Assembly (NCBI RefSeq): GCF_022376445.1
Contig: NW_025955139.1
Location: 1-64,000, forward strand
Length of the DNA: 64,000 bases
Direction: 5' to 3'
Source of the DNA: Fomitopsis serialis
Taxonomy: Eukaryota; Basidiomycota; Agaricomycetes; Polyporales; Fomitopsidaceae
Made by a program: the position numbers and the translations under genes. Of the stretch, positions 46,007 to 56,641 are shown in pieces. The notes under the pieces were generated by a model. That model saw only the letters and a program-made list of their open reading frames with translations, had not been told where the DNA came from and did not search any database. Every line of letters begins with the position of its first letter. The stretch's first letter is position 1.

Positions 46007-46319
46007 ACAATCCTCACGCGGGACTTAAGTAGCGAAGCGAAGCGAGCCAAAATGACTTACCAGGCGCCGACACCCTATCGGAGACACGGCGGACGGTCGT
46101 CCGCCGGGACATGGAGTCAGATTCTTCTTCAATCTCGCTCAACACAGACTCGTGCCTCTGATCGAGGCTCAAGATGACTCTGGTGCGTACTCAGTACTGA
46201 TGACAACGTGGAAGTATAACGAGTTCTATCACGGCGCGATCCGCAGGAGCTGTCGGACACCTCCCAGCCTACCCTCCGTGGACTTCCGACGCACATCTGG
46301 TCCCGAATCGAACTCCCTG

Positions 46320-46515
46320 GGGGTGGGTCCGTGGATGGTCAAGGACGACTCGGACGTGCTACCTTCGATCTTGTATTTCAACCTTTACTTTCCCGGGCAA
46401 GGTCCACGCCCCAATTTCCCCTTCGAGGCTGCACTGTCTACATGTATGCACTCATCAGTATGGACGGCGTATGAGAAGCCACCGGTCGAGTGTGGGGACG
46501 ACCAGCTCGTTCGAA
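46320..46515 (+). repeat. Dispersed repeat, copy 1
   Basis: In translation this region reads GQGPRPNFPFEAALSTCMHS followed by WTAYEK. It matches the minus strand of 50390-50600 (GQGPRPISPFEAAPCICLRS). Both copies share the surrounding nucleotides (GGACGACGTGCT-like block, then CAAGGTCCACG, then CGAGTGTGGGGAC). The reading frame may be a relic of a coding gene. Confidence 0.7.
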
Positions 46516-47204
46516 ACAAGAACAAGAGGGGGGATTTCCGCCACGTTATGGAACTCGCTGAAACAATATGACACGAAGTCACCTCTCAGGAGTCTGCTCC
46601 ACGTGCGTTGCAAGCTAACGCAAGTCAATATGAAGCCTGGGAACAGACATCTTCAGGCATATAGCCAACTTGCAGGCGAGAACTATCAAGTCCGACCACG
46701 TCCGCAGCCTCGAACAGGACGCGCGCGACAGACTGCTCGACGACGATGTGGGGTTGCTATCAGTACGCGCATCGCGGTGAGCCCATATTTCAAGTTACAC
46801 ACCTACACCTTGACGAATGACCCGTATGCACCCCCCGTGATCCCCGTGCCGCCCTACTTCCGTGGAACAGGTTGGAGAAGACCGTGGTCTGACAGTGGCT
46901 GTCAGCGAGAGGGCGGACAGGACTCGTGTGAGACGCTAGGACGCGAAACAGTTGTCTCGTGTTTACAACTTGCAGTGAGGGTGAGGGTGAGGCTGGTGAG
47001 CACGGAGAAGGTTGAGGATGCGAACAGGCCTAGGCCGGAAGGCCGAGATCGGAGAAAGCAAGCGAGATGAAATTTGGCGTCGGCCGGGTGGACCAGCTGT
47101 GGACAATGGACATCGCTTTCACGACGTGCAGATTGAAGACTCGGCAAACTTGAATTCCTTGGGAAGACTGCTACACACATATCCGGAAGGAATGGCCCGG
47201 GGAC

Positions 47205-47290
47205 GGCGCGGCGGATCCTGTCGAGAACACTGCCATGTATGGGGCTGCTGTGAGGGCCGGACAGGTAGTCGCTAATGATTGGTGAGCGCC
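47205..47290. repeat. Diverged direct repeat, first copy
   Basis: Shares GCGGCGGATC, ATATGGGGCT/GTATGGGGCT and ACAGGTAGTCGCT with 48648-48735 in the same order and spacing. Nearby sequence upstream is also alike. Confidence 0.6.
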
Positions 47291-48647
47291 GCCATGGGGC
47301 TCTGGAACGGGGCCTAATCGAGGCCTTCCGAGAGGCGTATAAGGGGAAGCTGGATCGCGACTCGTCTGCACTCCTCCGCCCGGTAGATTACGTAAGCCAG
47401 CATGCGGCTCGCACGTTCACTGTGTACCTGGATGTTCCTCTCTCTCTCACGTCCTCCGCCCATGGCTGGCTTCGCCACCCCGGGCTTGTACATAGAGGTG
47501 CGCTTTCTCTTTTCCGTCTCTCGCTGACGTCTCTGGTCAGCCATCTCCCGTTGGGGACGCGTTGTCGACCTCCACCGCAATCACCGGGCTTGCCCACTGA
47601 CTGCGTCCCCACTCCTCGCGCCTATTCCGTCCGATCGTCGACGTTCCTCATTCGGAGACGGTGATCGCCCCTCTCTGTACGCGCGCGAGGTTCGCTGCTC
47701 GACGGGCACCTCGGTGGACCCCTCGTGAGCCATGAGGCCTCACAAGGAGGCACCCTGTTCAATAAACCTTCCACAGGCTTGCCTGTTGTACATGTCCAAT
47801 ACGACGGCGTAGGCCAGGCCATCCATTGGCACTTCGACATCGCGTGTACTTACATTCGCGGACGGCCTTCCGTTCTTATCAGGTCATTCACAAGGTCCTA
47901 CGAGACACTACTTAGCATCGGGACATCGGGGGCAGGCCCAGATGCAGCACCAGGTGGTACTTGGGCGGTACGGGTGGGTGAACGGGACTCAGAAGTTCAA
48001 TGGCACCATCAGCGATGATGATTCGATTTCTCGTATACCATCCATAAGTACGTATCATGCATTCGGCAAGTAAATACTCAACTGTGAGGACCGTCAAATC
48101 CGACCGTATTACAGCATCGAACTGGACGCATATGAAGTCTCGCCGTGAGAGCACAATAATAGATCTAGCTGCGTATTCGCAGACCTAGGTCTCGGTCTCC
48201 ACCGACCATCAAACACATGCCAGAGTTTACTTCCTTTTGGGCGAAGACTGAATACACCCTAAATGATTCACATAGAAGATTGACACCCGCACGCAACCCG
48301 CACGCGCTTCATTCCGAATACCTCCGAGTCATAGCTCTCTATCTGCCTCCACTCCCGCTTCGATATAGCGAGCATACGAACGGGTTGCAACTCTCACGGG
48401 GCAGATGAGGAGGACTTTTCTGGGCTGCTCGGATACTGAAACAGACGACTCACAGCGAAGAGCCTCGGACGTGGATAGTACCAGTTCGCGACCTATCCTC
48501 CGCAGATTCCCTCGGAAAGACCGCCGGTACCACAGGCAGCTTCGGTATCCACGGAATTAAGTATGACAGTCAGCAAGACAACAACGCAGCATATACTCCA
48601 AGGCAAGTCGGAATTCCAAGACGAGCGAACAAACCGACACCCACGCG

Positions 48648-48735
48648 GCGGATCTCCTCGAGAAGACCACCATATATGGGGCTACGAGGGCCGAACAGGT
48701 AGTCGCTGTAACGAGTTGATGAGCGCTACGGGTCA
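48648..48735. repeat. Diverged direct repeat, second copy
   Basis: Partner of 47205-47290. The pair is about 1.44 kb apart, implying an old local duplication. Confidence 0.6.
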
Positions 48736-49058
48736 TACGTGGGAGGACGGTCGGAGACGCGCAGCCAAATGAACCCTCCCCAAGCTAGCGCAGGCCTCCA
48801 ACCCACATATGTCGTGGCAGAAGGGTCCGTTGCATCGCGAGGCGGATGCCAGTGATCACGAACGCGAAAACATCCACCTCACTGATGGTAGATCTGGCCT
48901 CTCTACTGCATCGCCCGCGATCTATAAGACATGGCTGCCCTCTGTTGTGCCGAATCGTCACCCCCCACATCATACCACACTGCTAGGGGCGGGCTGCACC
49001 ACAGGCATAACGTCGCGTCAGAACCCTGTCTTCCGCTTTATTGCTGCTGCGCACCAGT

Positions 49059-50039
49059 ATGCCGTTGCACGAGTACAGGTCCGTCTAAATCTCGTGTTGC
49101 GTGCCGAGAGGGGACTCACTTGGACCTTAGCGAACGCTTCCGCACGGCTTTTGAGGAGGAATCAGACTTCACGGTCCTTGGTGTGAACTCCGGCCTTGTT
49201 TACGACACCTTCGAGCAGTCACTCTCGCCAGCGACCCCCTTCACGGTTCCGCAGGCTACATACGTACAGGCGCTCTGGCACACGGATGCACCCTATGCCT
49301 CGTATCCCTCCGCGCTGGACGATAGACGTACACGTGAAGCTTACCACACCGTGAGCATATAGCCCTCCCAGTTTTAAGCTGTGTCTGGTGTCATTGACGG
49401 CTGGATTTCTAGAGCGGGTTCGACGTATTTGTAAGTACAATCTGACGACTGCGTAAGACGCATAAAGGACGTGATTTCACCAGGATGGACAAATTCCACT
49501 CACCGCGGGCGTCATGGATCCATGCGGAGTCGATCCCTCGCAAATGTTGAACAACGCTGAAGGTGATCGCGATCTGACCGATCAATCAGCAGTGACAGCG
49601 CGTCCAAGCGACGTGACCTATCAATCTCATCCGGTGAGACCCATATCTGCTGATCCATAAATGCGTACCTTGTCCTGACGGGAAGCATCACCCATTATAG
49701 TCCGCGTCGCCAGCGTCGCTCCAGATGCACATAACCTGTCGCTGGGATGGCTGCGACGCCCAAGTCCAGCGCACCAAGGCTGCGGTTAGGACTCATCTTC
49801 AAAATTCGCACTTCAAGAAAGCGCAGTCCTCCTCCGCGAAGAAGCGCGGAGTCGCGATCCGCTGCAGGTGGGACGGATGCACACTCGAGCGGATGCATGC
49901 GACCAACGTCTGGAGGCATGTCTACGAGAAACACGCCCACGTTACCGAGAAGGTGCAGTGCAAGCTGTGCATGGCGGAGTTTACGCGGGTGGGGTCGCTG
50001 CGCAGGCATCGCGAGTGCTGTCCCGGTCCAACAGCGTGA
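49059..50039 (+). CDS. Three-finger C2H2 zinc-finger protein (family member 4)
   Basis: Five exons join in frame to 248 aa: 49059-49078, 49131-49350, 49413-49430, 49484-49633 and 49701-50039. The layout repeats that of members 1 and 2: a tiny first exon (MPLHEYS), an acidic second exon, an 18-nt third exon (SGFDVF), a Pro/Ser-rich fourth and a zinc-finger fifth. Fingers are CRWDGC...H-x4-H, CRWDGC...H-x4-H and CKLCMAEFTRVGSLRRHRECC, where the last ligand is Cys. The first donor (GTCCGT) is weaker than usual. N-terminal sequence is hardly conserved among members while exon structure is. Confidence 0.78.
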
Positions 50040-50389
50040 ATACGAATGTGAGTGGACAGTTCGGCGACGCGACAACATCAGAGAACTCACGTACTCATCG
50101 CGCCAGAAACTGAGTGGCTCATTAGTTTGGTCCCATTACGTGGACGAATGACTCGCTGAGTCATGATCGCTTTGTCGGCGTTGTCGGCGAGTCTGTGACT
50201 TCTGTATCGCTGGATATATCACGGAAATTCAATTTGCATGCGTTATTGCTCGTGCGTGGCGCAACGATGCTCACCTCCCATTCCCTCCGCGAGAGCCAAG
50301 TCCAAGAATCCTCAGATGCTGTCCTAATCCACAGCGGTCCGCCATGCAGCAACAGCGCGTTTGCGGGCGGAAAGGGGCGGAAAAGATTG

Positions 50390-50600
50390 TCCAGATCGAG
50401 CTGTCTGTCCCCACACTCGACTGTCGCTCTGTTCGTACGCCGCTCGTACTGATGAGCGCAAACATATACACGGGGCAGCCTCGAAGGGGGAAATAGGCCG
50501 TGGACCTTGTCCGAGCAAGTAAAAGATTGACATTGTCACCAGAGGCAGCACGTCGTCCTTGGCGACCCCCACCTACGGGAGGGCGGGTCAAGAATAAATG
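50390..50600 (-). repeat. Dispersed repeat, copy 2 (inverted relative to copy 1)
   Basis: Minus-strand match of 46320-46515 at nucleotide and translated level (GQGPRP-PFEAA). Several small indels separate the copies. Confidence 0.7.
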
Positions 50601-50724
50601 AGTGACGGGAGCCGACGGGAGGCAAGCTGAGAGGTGTTGGACCATGGTGAAACTCGTTATGCTTTCACGTTATCATTGATAATGAGTGCACACCTGCGTC
50701 ACATCCTGAGCCTCGAATCAGGGT

Positions 50725-50783
50725 GCGAGTGTGGATTGGGCGCGAGTGCGGATTGGGCCGGAGTGCGGATTGGGCGCGAGTGC
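50725..50783. repeat. Short minisatellite, 17-bp unit, about 3.5 copies
   Basis: The unit GCGAGTGCGGATTGGGC is repeated with one or two changes per copy. Confidence 0.85.
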
Positions 50784-52385
50784 TCAATATCATGACTCCA
50801 TCCGGCGGATGTCCGTCCGCCGTATCACTGCATTGAGGCGGCATCACCGAACATAGATGCAGGTTCCAAGAGAGCTCACTTACGAGGCAGCAGGAAAGCT
50901 CTGACTCGGAGCAAGAGCTACGATGTAGCTTTGAGCGCGAAGGCTGTGTCCTGGGGGTTTCTAGAAATACAGGTGACCAGCTTGTCAATGTCAGAGTCAG
51001 CCAATTGTGCGAAGAACAAGAACGAAGTGAATTCGGCAAACTACGCTTATTACAGCGAAGAACGCTCGAATGCACGGCGGGTGTCACGTGGGGTCGCCAC
51101 AAGGAGTGACACTTGTGTGACTTGTGACACTGATGCGTCCGACTTCTGGTCCCCAAGCCTGGCCGCTCCACGCCTACTTGCCGTTTGTACTTATGTCTGG
51201 CTACCGCTATATACACCCTCTGCGATAGGTTCCCTACTCCATCAGGAGATCTAATGGAATGACTCGTAGACATCCAACAGATTAGTACACCGGCTGACCG
51301 TCTAAGCACCGAGAGTCGAGACAAGCCTGAATCAGAGTCCTCACGTCGGTGAGTCTCCTCAGCCTTGAAATCAGTCCCAAGCTCGTCTCTCGCTGATGCA
51401 TTCAGTGCTCTATAACCGGCCAGATGCGAGTATTCGTGACCATCATCTGTCGTCCGCGACTTTGCGGCCCTGCGGCCTACCCCTCGGCCGCGGTTGCCAA
51501 TAAGCCGGTATCGCGGAGTTGATCAATGCGATCTGAGATATACCCCCGCACAAGTACGTTCTACTATGCCACCAATTCATTTGTCGCAGATAGTAAAGTG
51601 CCATTGGTGGAGGGATGGGGCGTCGAGTCGGAGCGGCGGAAGTGCGGATGCTTGCGGACTCGGAGAGATGATGCGGAGGCAATTTCTTCAGGTTCGTCGT
51701 CCCTTTCTTGACCTGTGGCATGAATTGACTTAGTAATCGCGCACACGTACATATAGGTGTGTAAACTTGTAGGTCCGTGGGGCCGGCGTTGATAGCTGTC
51801 ATCAGTCATTTCCGTATTTCTATTCGCTCGGAGCAGGCCCTTGCCCTATCTTGAACTATGCCTCGACTCGGACCTCGTTGTGGACGGAACACCCTGTTCT
51901 CAACTCCTGATATTTGAATTGACACGCGTTGCTCAAAATGCCTGGCGTCAGACATGTGAGTTGTGTAGGGCTTGATACGAGACACGAGCATCCTCTATTA
52001 CGGACCGTAACGTCGTCCCACGCTCTGCCTCGCGAGCGATAACACCGGACTGTATCCACATTGCGATTCTTTGCTGATCAGACTCTACAATGCCATTGGT
52101 CCATTGGCTCTGCTAACCGACCAGCATTCCCATGGGCGTGCGACCACAGAACATACACTCACTTTGCCTCCTAACAGCGGCTCACCTGGAGCAAGTCGCT
52201 TGCAGTCTTTTACATACCCAGTCGGTGACGTGGCTGGTACTGGTGCGTATACGGAGATCTGTTCGGGAATCAGCTTACACATGCAAATGAAAGATTCCGA
52301 GTCGCGAAGGGCTCTGAAGAGCTATAAGGTACCTCGACCGTCTCAAGAGATCCCGGCAAGATGTAGCCTGGCTTTGCTATCAAGG

Positions 52386-53587
52386 ATGACTGCGAAGAAG
52401 CTCATAGTCGTTTGCGGGACGACGGGGAACCAAGGTGTGCACTGGCATAGTATCTCCTCCGAACATGATGATTCTAATCTTGGTCACTGACAATTCCAGG
52501 AGGATTTGGAGTCGCCAAGCTGTTGCTCCGGTACCCGGATTAGTACGTGGTCCGGGCGCTGACTGGATACCCCACGTCCGCTCCGGCACAAGCACTGGCG
52601 GACGTCGTGCGTGTGGACCTCACCGTTCCGACGGACGTCCATGAGGCGCTACAAGGATGCTGGGGCGTGTTCGGCGTCACGAACTTCTATGACCCCGTAC
52701 GTCACCCTCACCCGAACCGCTACTGCATTAGTTGACGGATTGGACGTCAGAAAATCAAGGATGACCCAGAGAGCGAGGAGAGGCAGGGCAAGAACCTGGT
52801 CGATGCCGCCTTAGCTGCCGGTGTGCGGTGCTTCGTGTGGAGCACGGTACCAAGCTCCGCCATTCTCTCTGGCGGTAGGCTCGTCTCCCAGGTGTACGAA
52901 GGTGGGGGGATTCCATATGTCTTATTTGCATACATCCTTATGGCGGCGTCTCAGGGAAATACCACGTCACGCAGTACATCCAGGAGACAGGTCTTCCCGC
53001 GACCTTCCTTTACACGGGCAACTTCTACGAGAACATGGTCTATCGCTCGCACATGGTGTATCACCGCGACAAGGACCAGGTGGAGTTCCTTCAGCCCATC
53101 GTGAAGGATACTACGTAGCGTACGCATGCCGTCTTTCGGCGGCGAGACGGTACTGACCAGGTCTCAGTCGCGATGCTCTACGTCGAGAAGAACCTGTCTG
53201 CCATCACGAAGGCCGTACTCGACCACTGGGGGGACGAGCCATGCGGAGCTGAACCACAAGTTCCTTTACTGTGCCAGCGGGCGGCTCTCCGCTCTATAAT
53301 TGCGATAGCGTCACGGGAGGTGCGTATCTCCCTAGCTACCGTCGCCCACCCCGCGCTAACACCCCAGACCCTCGATCACGGGAACGCCGTGCGCCTGCAC
53401 GATTCTCATGACGACGCATGTACCTGACCGCGACATCATGCTGCATCTCTACAACGAGATGGGGATGTACGGCACGAAGGAGATCCCGGACGAGAACGTC
53501 TTGAAGTTGGGCGTGCGGCTGCATGACATCGACAACTTTGTGCGGAGCAGGCTGACGCTTCACTTGGGCTTGTCAGTCGTGGTCTGA
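52386..53587 (+). pseudogene. NmrA-like pseudogene
   Basis: The same exon order as the gene at 27059 is recognisable from MTAKKLIVVCGTTGNQG to the 3' end. The second exon carries an in-frame TAG at 52541-52543 (in place of the NPEQY codons of the intact copy) and a 12-bp deletion. Exon 4 ends with another TAG, and the exon-5 region has frame changes near 53285. From about 52630 to 53110 the sequence is nearly identical to the 27-kb copy, so the duplication or a conversion event is recent. It converges on a zinc-finger gene, as the 27-kb copy does. Confidence 0.85.
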
Positions 53588-53909
53588 CGCTAAGGTTGTA
53601 CCTCTTGAAGCTGTGCTAGGGCTTTCACGGCTGTCATGGCCGTATCTCTCGTGTAGGGCATCGATTGTGTAGTTCTAAGTGTAGGTGTAGTTTCAACGGA
53701 AGTATTATCACCGGACGACGTACAAGATAGCCGGCGAAACAGACTAGGAACGCATCGACGATGATAGTCCGGGTCATAACACTTCGATTACTAGTATTGT
53801 TATATTGGGCACTTGTATCCTTTGTGTGATGATACATGACTCGTCACGATGTACGTGAGGTGTGAAGGAAGTGAACTGAGGCAGGGAACAAAATCAGTGG
53901 TGGTACATG

Positions 53910-55220
53910 CTAAGTACTATCATTACAGTCATGGCGCAGAGTAACTCGTAGCAAGGGCTGTACCAACGTCCTTGGCATCTCACGCGACCGGTACTGGTCA
54001 AACAAATCAGTCTCTGACTCTCTGGGCCGAGGTAAACCTAACATTGACTCACCACCTACGATCGATGCAGCGTCTGCATGGAATTTCGAACGATGCTTTC
54101 GCAGCGATTCCATGCGCGTAAAGCTCTTCTCGCAGACCGGGCAATTGACCTTGATCAAGGCGGGAACGTGGACTTCATGGATGTGTCGGCGGAGATTGGA
54201 CAAGACTAAGGACTGTCGTCGACAACCATGCCACAGACAGGGGCCCGTCGCGCCATGCACATTTGCATGGACTTGGGAGTGTTCCGCCTCGAAGTGCGCA
54301 TTGAATGCGGTCTTCATCCGTTTTAATTTTGCACGGCAGCCGTCCCATTTACAGTCCAAAGTAGTCGATTCGAACTGGCCTGGTAGTTCCTCCAATGCCA
54401 GCTGTAAATTTGTAACACACTTCAGTATTGGCATGGTTGTACGAACACGGCGATTGAAGCTCACAGCGGGCGTTGTGCTACTCGTACCTGACCCTGGGAT
54501 ACTGGGCAACAGGTCAGCTCCGTCTTGTGGTGTATATCTTCCAGCAATGCGGTTCAGAGTGATTTGCTCGGAGACCGTCAACTGTCCGTGTAAAGCAAGT
54601 AAGCACCGGTAATTATGACAACTCTGTCACTACATCACATTGAATGAGCACTTACGAGACTCAACGGCTGAGAGCTGACGGTGTTACGAGACTGCACTGC
54701 TTCTCCCGAAGCCATGTACTCGGGCTGCGGCTGGGCATTGAGTCCACCACTAGTGAGTGTAGACTGGGAGTCATGAGCCGTTGCTGGCAGCATTGGAAGT
54801 AACTGCCAGTGTGACTGTGCACGAGGAGTCAGTTATGCAATGAAATATGCAGGCGATTGTGCAGCAGTTGTACAGGCTACATACTGACATGGTAGGGCGC
54901 AAAATGTGATATTCCCGGATTGAATGAATATTCAAGCGGTAGTTGTAGCTCTTGGCATAGGCTTCCTGTAGCCAGGCCCAACATAGTATCTGACATCATC
55001 TCCGAGTCGTTAAGAGGCCCCAAAGTCTCGAGCAACTGCTGCGTCGTGTTGCCGTAATCATCGAGGCCAACGTAGTACGGGTAGTGGAATCCTGATAGAG
55101 AGACAGAGGGCGGCGGCCATTGCTCACTGAAGCAAAGTTCGGAAGATGTGAAAACGGATTGTGTCACGAACTCAAGCTAGGCTAGTACAAGACGTACCAG
55201 AGTTCAAAACTGTCTTCCAT
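53910..55220 (-). CDS. Three-finger C2H2 zinc-finger protein (family member 5)
   Basis: Proposed exons are 55220-55198 (MEDSFELC), 55126 to about 54889, 54814-54656 and 54581-53910, giving roughly 363 aa. The donor near 54885-54888 is uncertain (GTATGT and GTCAGT overlap; only the latter keeps frame with the next acceptor). The third intron is clear (GTAAGT donor, CAG acceptor). Fingers are CKWDGC...H-x4-H, CLWHGC...H-x4-H and CPVCEKSFTRMESLRKHRSKFH, the last a classical C2H2 finger. The tail continues for about 55 residues after the fingers, longer than in other members. Confidence 0.75.
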
Positions 55221-56641
55221 AGATATAGTAGCGCTTGCCTTGCAGGATACGCTGTAGGGGTGTAGTGAGGGCCTCTCATGTCTGCTGGCATTGTCTTATA
55301 CTAGTGTGAGTTACTAGTTATGCAGCGCGGCCCTGCTTTGCAAGGAGGAGCGCGCGGTAGTAGGTACTTATATCCCCAACGTGAGGTGCTACGTCATCAC
55401 ACGTGGGCCTGCCATAAGAAGCTGTGACCCCACAGCCGCTACCTGAGAGGCTGTGACCCCATATGTAATTAAGTATCTCGGTGGTGTGAGATGGAATGAT
55501 GTAGTACGGTCCAGGTGCGGTGTCCGACCACAGCCGCCAGCCTAGTGATCCACCTGGATTGATTGGCTGCAGCCCGTCGTTATGTGCCGTCTAATTTGAA
55601 GAACTTCGTGTCGCTAAGCTTGAAGGACGATACTTCGGGGAAGGTGCGTTCATTTTCCAATCACATCACATTCTAATCAACGTTACTTCCTGTGAGGTAG
55701 CCGGATTCGGCGACTCAAACGACGTTGCAGGCGCCGAGTATGAGCGGACGGCGTCGAAGTCGGTACACTGGCAGACGAGAGGCTTGTCATTAGTCGGATG
55801 GGTAGTACCCGGTAGTGTCACTGTCTCCTGGTTGGCTGGTTTCCACCCTTCCGCGCGTCTGCAGAGACACAGGATTGTTTTAGCAAGCACTGCATTTGGC
55901 ACTCAGTACATGACTCAGACCTCCCCATTCGTTCCCTTTGTGGGGCTCAACTCCTTTCCAATTCCATCCGAGCACGCTGCCAGAGAAGTGTCTTGGACAG
56001 AGGCTGTACCTAGCATGGCCTCCGGGACTTCAAGCTTCCAGCTTCTCAAGAAATTCCATGCGGCAGCGCATTCCTGTGCCCCACAGCATGACCCCCGTTG
56101 GAATGTGAGAATGCCAAAGTACGTTCGTGTCTCATATGGCTGCCTGGAGTGCTGACTGGATGCGAAGACACCTAGCTATACAACTATCCATTTGGCTGTG
56201 CATAACGTACGAGGAAACAGCGGGTTACGTGAGGTCTTATCTATCGCACCGGCGCCGTTTCGCGCCCATTTATCAACTGTCTAGACCGCCTGGTTGGACG
56301 AATGGTCCGTGCCACGCCAGAGAGGTCGGGTGCTGTGGGACAGGCAAACGGCTTCTTATCGCCTTCCTATGGACGGTGACATTCTGAACCTACCCCGCAG
56401 AAATGCAGAGCATGGCCTGCGGTTCCGCATGAACATCCGTCCTGATACAGGTGGAACACAGCGGTCCTAGGAGGAAGACGCAGAATCCAGGCTCATCCTC
56501 CCAACATTCCTTCCGAGAATACGCCGCCGCATAGTAGCCGCCTTCCGTCAAGGTCCCATAGCACCGTCGGGAGCAGATAAGGACGCTGCTCTTGTACTCA
56601 CGCGGCTTCAAGGTGGTACGGAGTACATCGGCACCAGCCAA
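55221..56641. other. Intergenic region between zinc-finger and TatD genes
   Basis: The first part is the zinc-finger gene's 5' flank. A short direct repeat (GCTGTGACCCCA) occurs twice near 55423 and 55451. No gene is recognised in the remainder. Confidence 0.35.

Larger units (their letters stand above)
46007..49058. other. Repeat-rich region without an intact gene
   Basis: It includes a copy of a repeat also found inverted at 50270-50645, and a direct repeat (47205-47290 and 48648-48735). Several plus-strand frames of 100-200 codons exist, but none shows a known motif or consistent splicing. Decayed genes or unclassified transposon relics are likely. Confidence 0.4.
50040..52385. other. Region of repeats and upstream flank of an NmrA copy
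   Basis: It holds the inverted partner of the 46.4-kb repeat, a short minisatellite at 50725, and from about 51330 sequence resembling the flanks of the NmrA copies near 24.3 and 26.6 kb. No gene is recognised. Confidence 0.4.

Noticed and set aside
46300..46320. Possible tRNA T-arm on the minus strand (GAGTTCGATTCGGG)
   Set aside because: Stem pairing fails at the second position and no other arms are present.
50725..50783. CRISPR-like array
   Set aside because: Units are contiguous 17-mers without spacers, in a eukaryotic context; it is a minisatellite.
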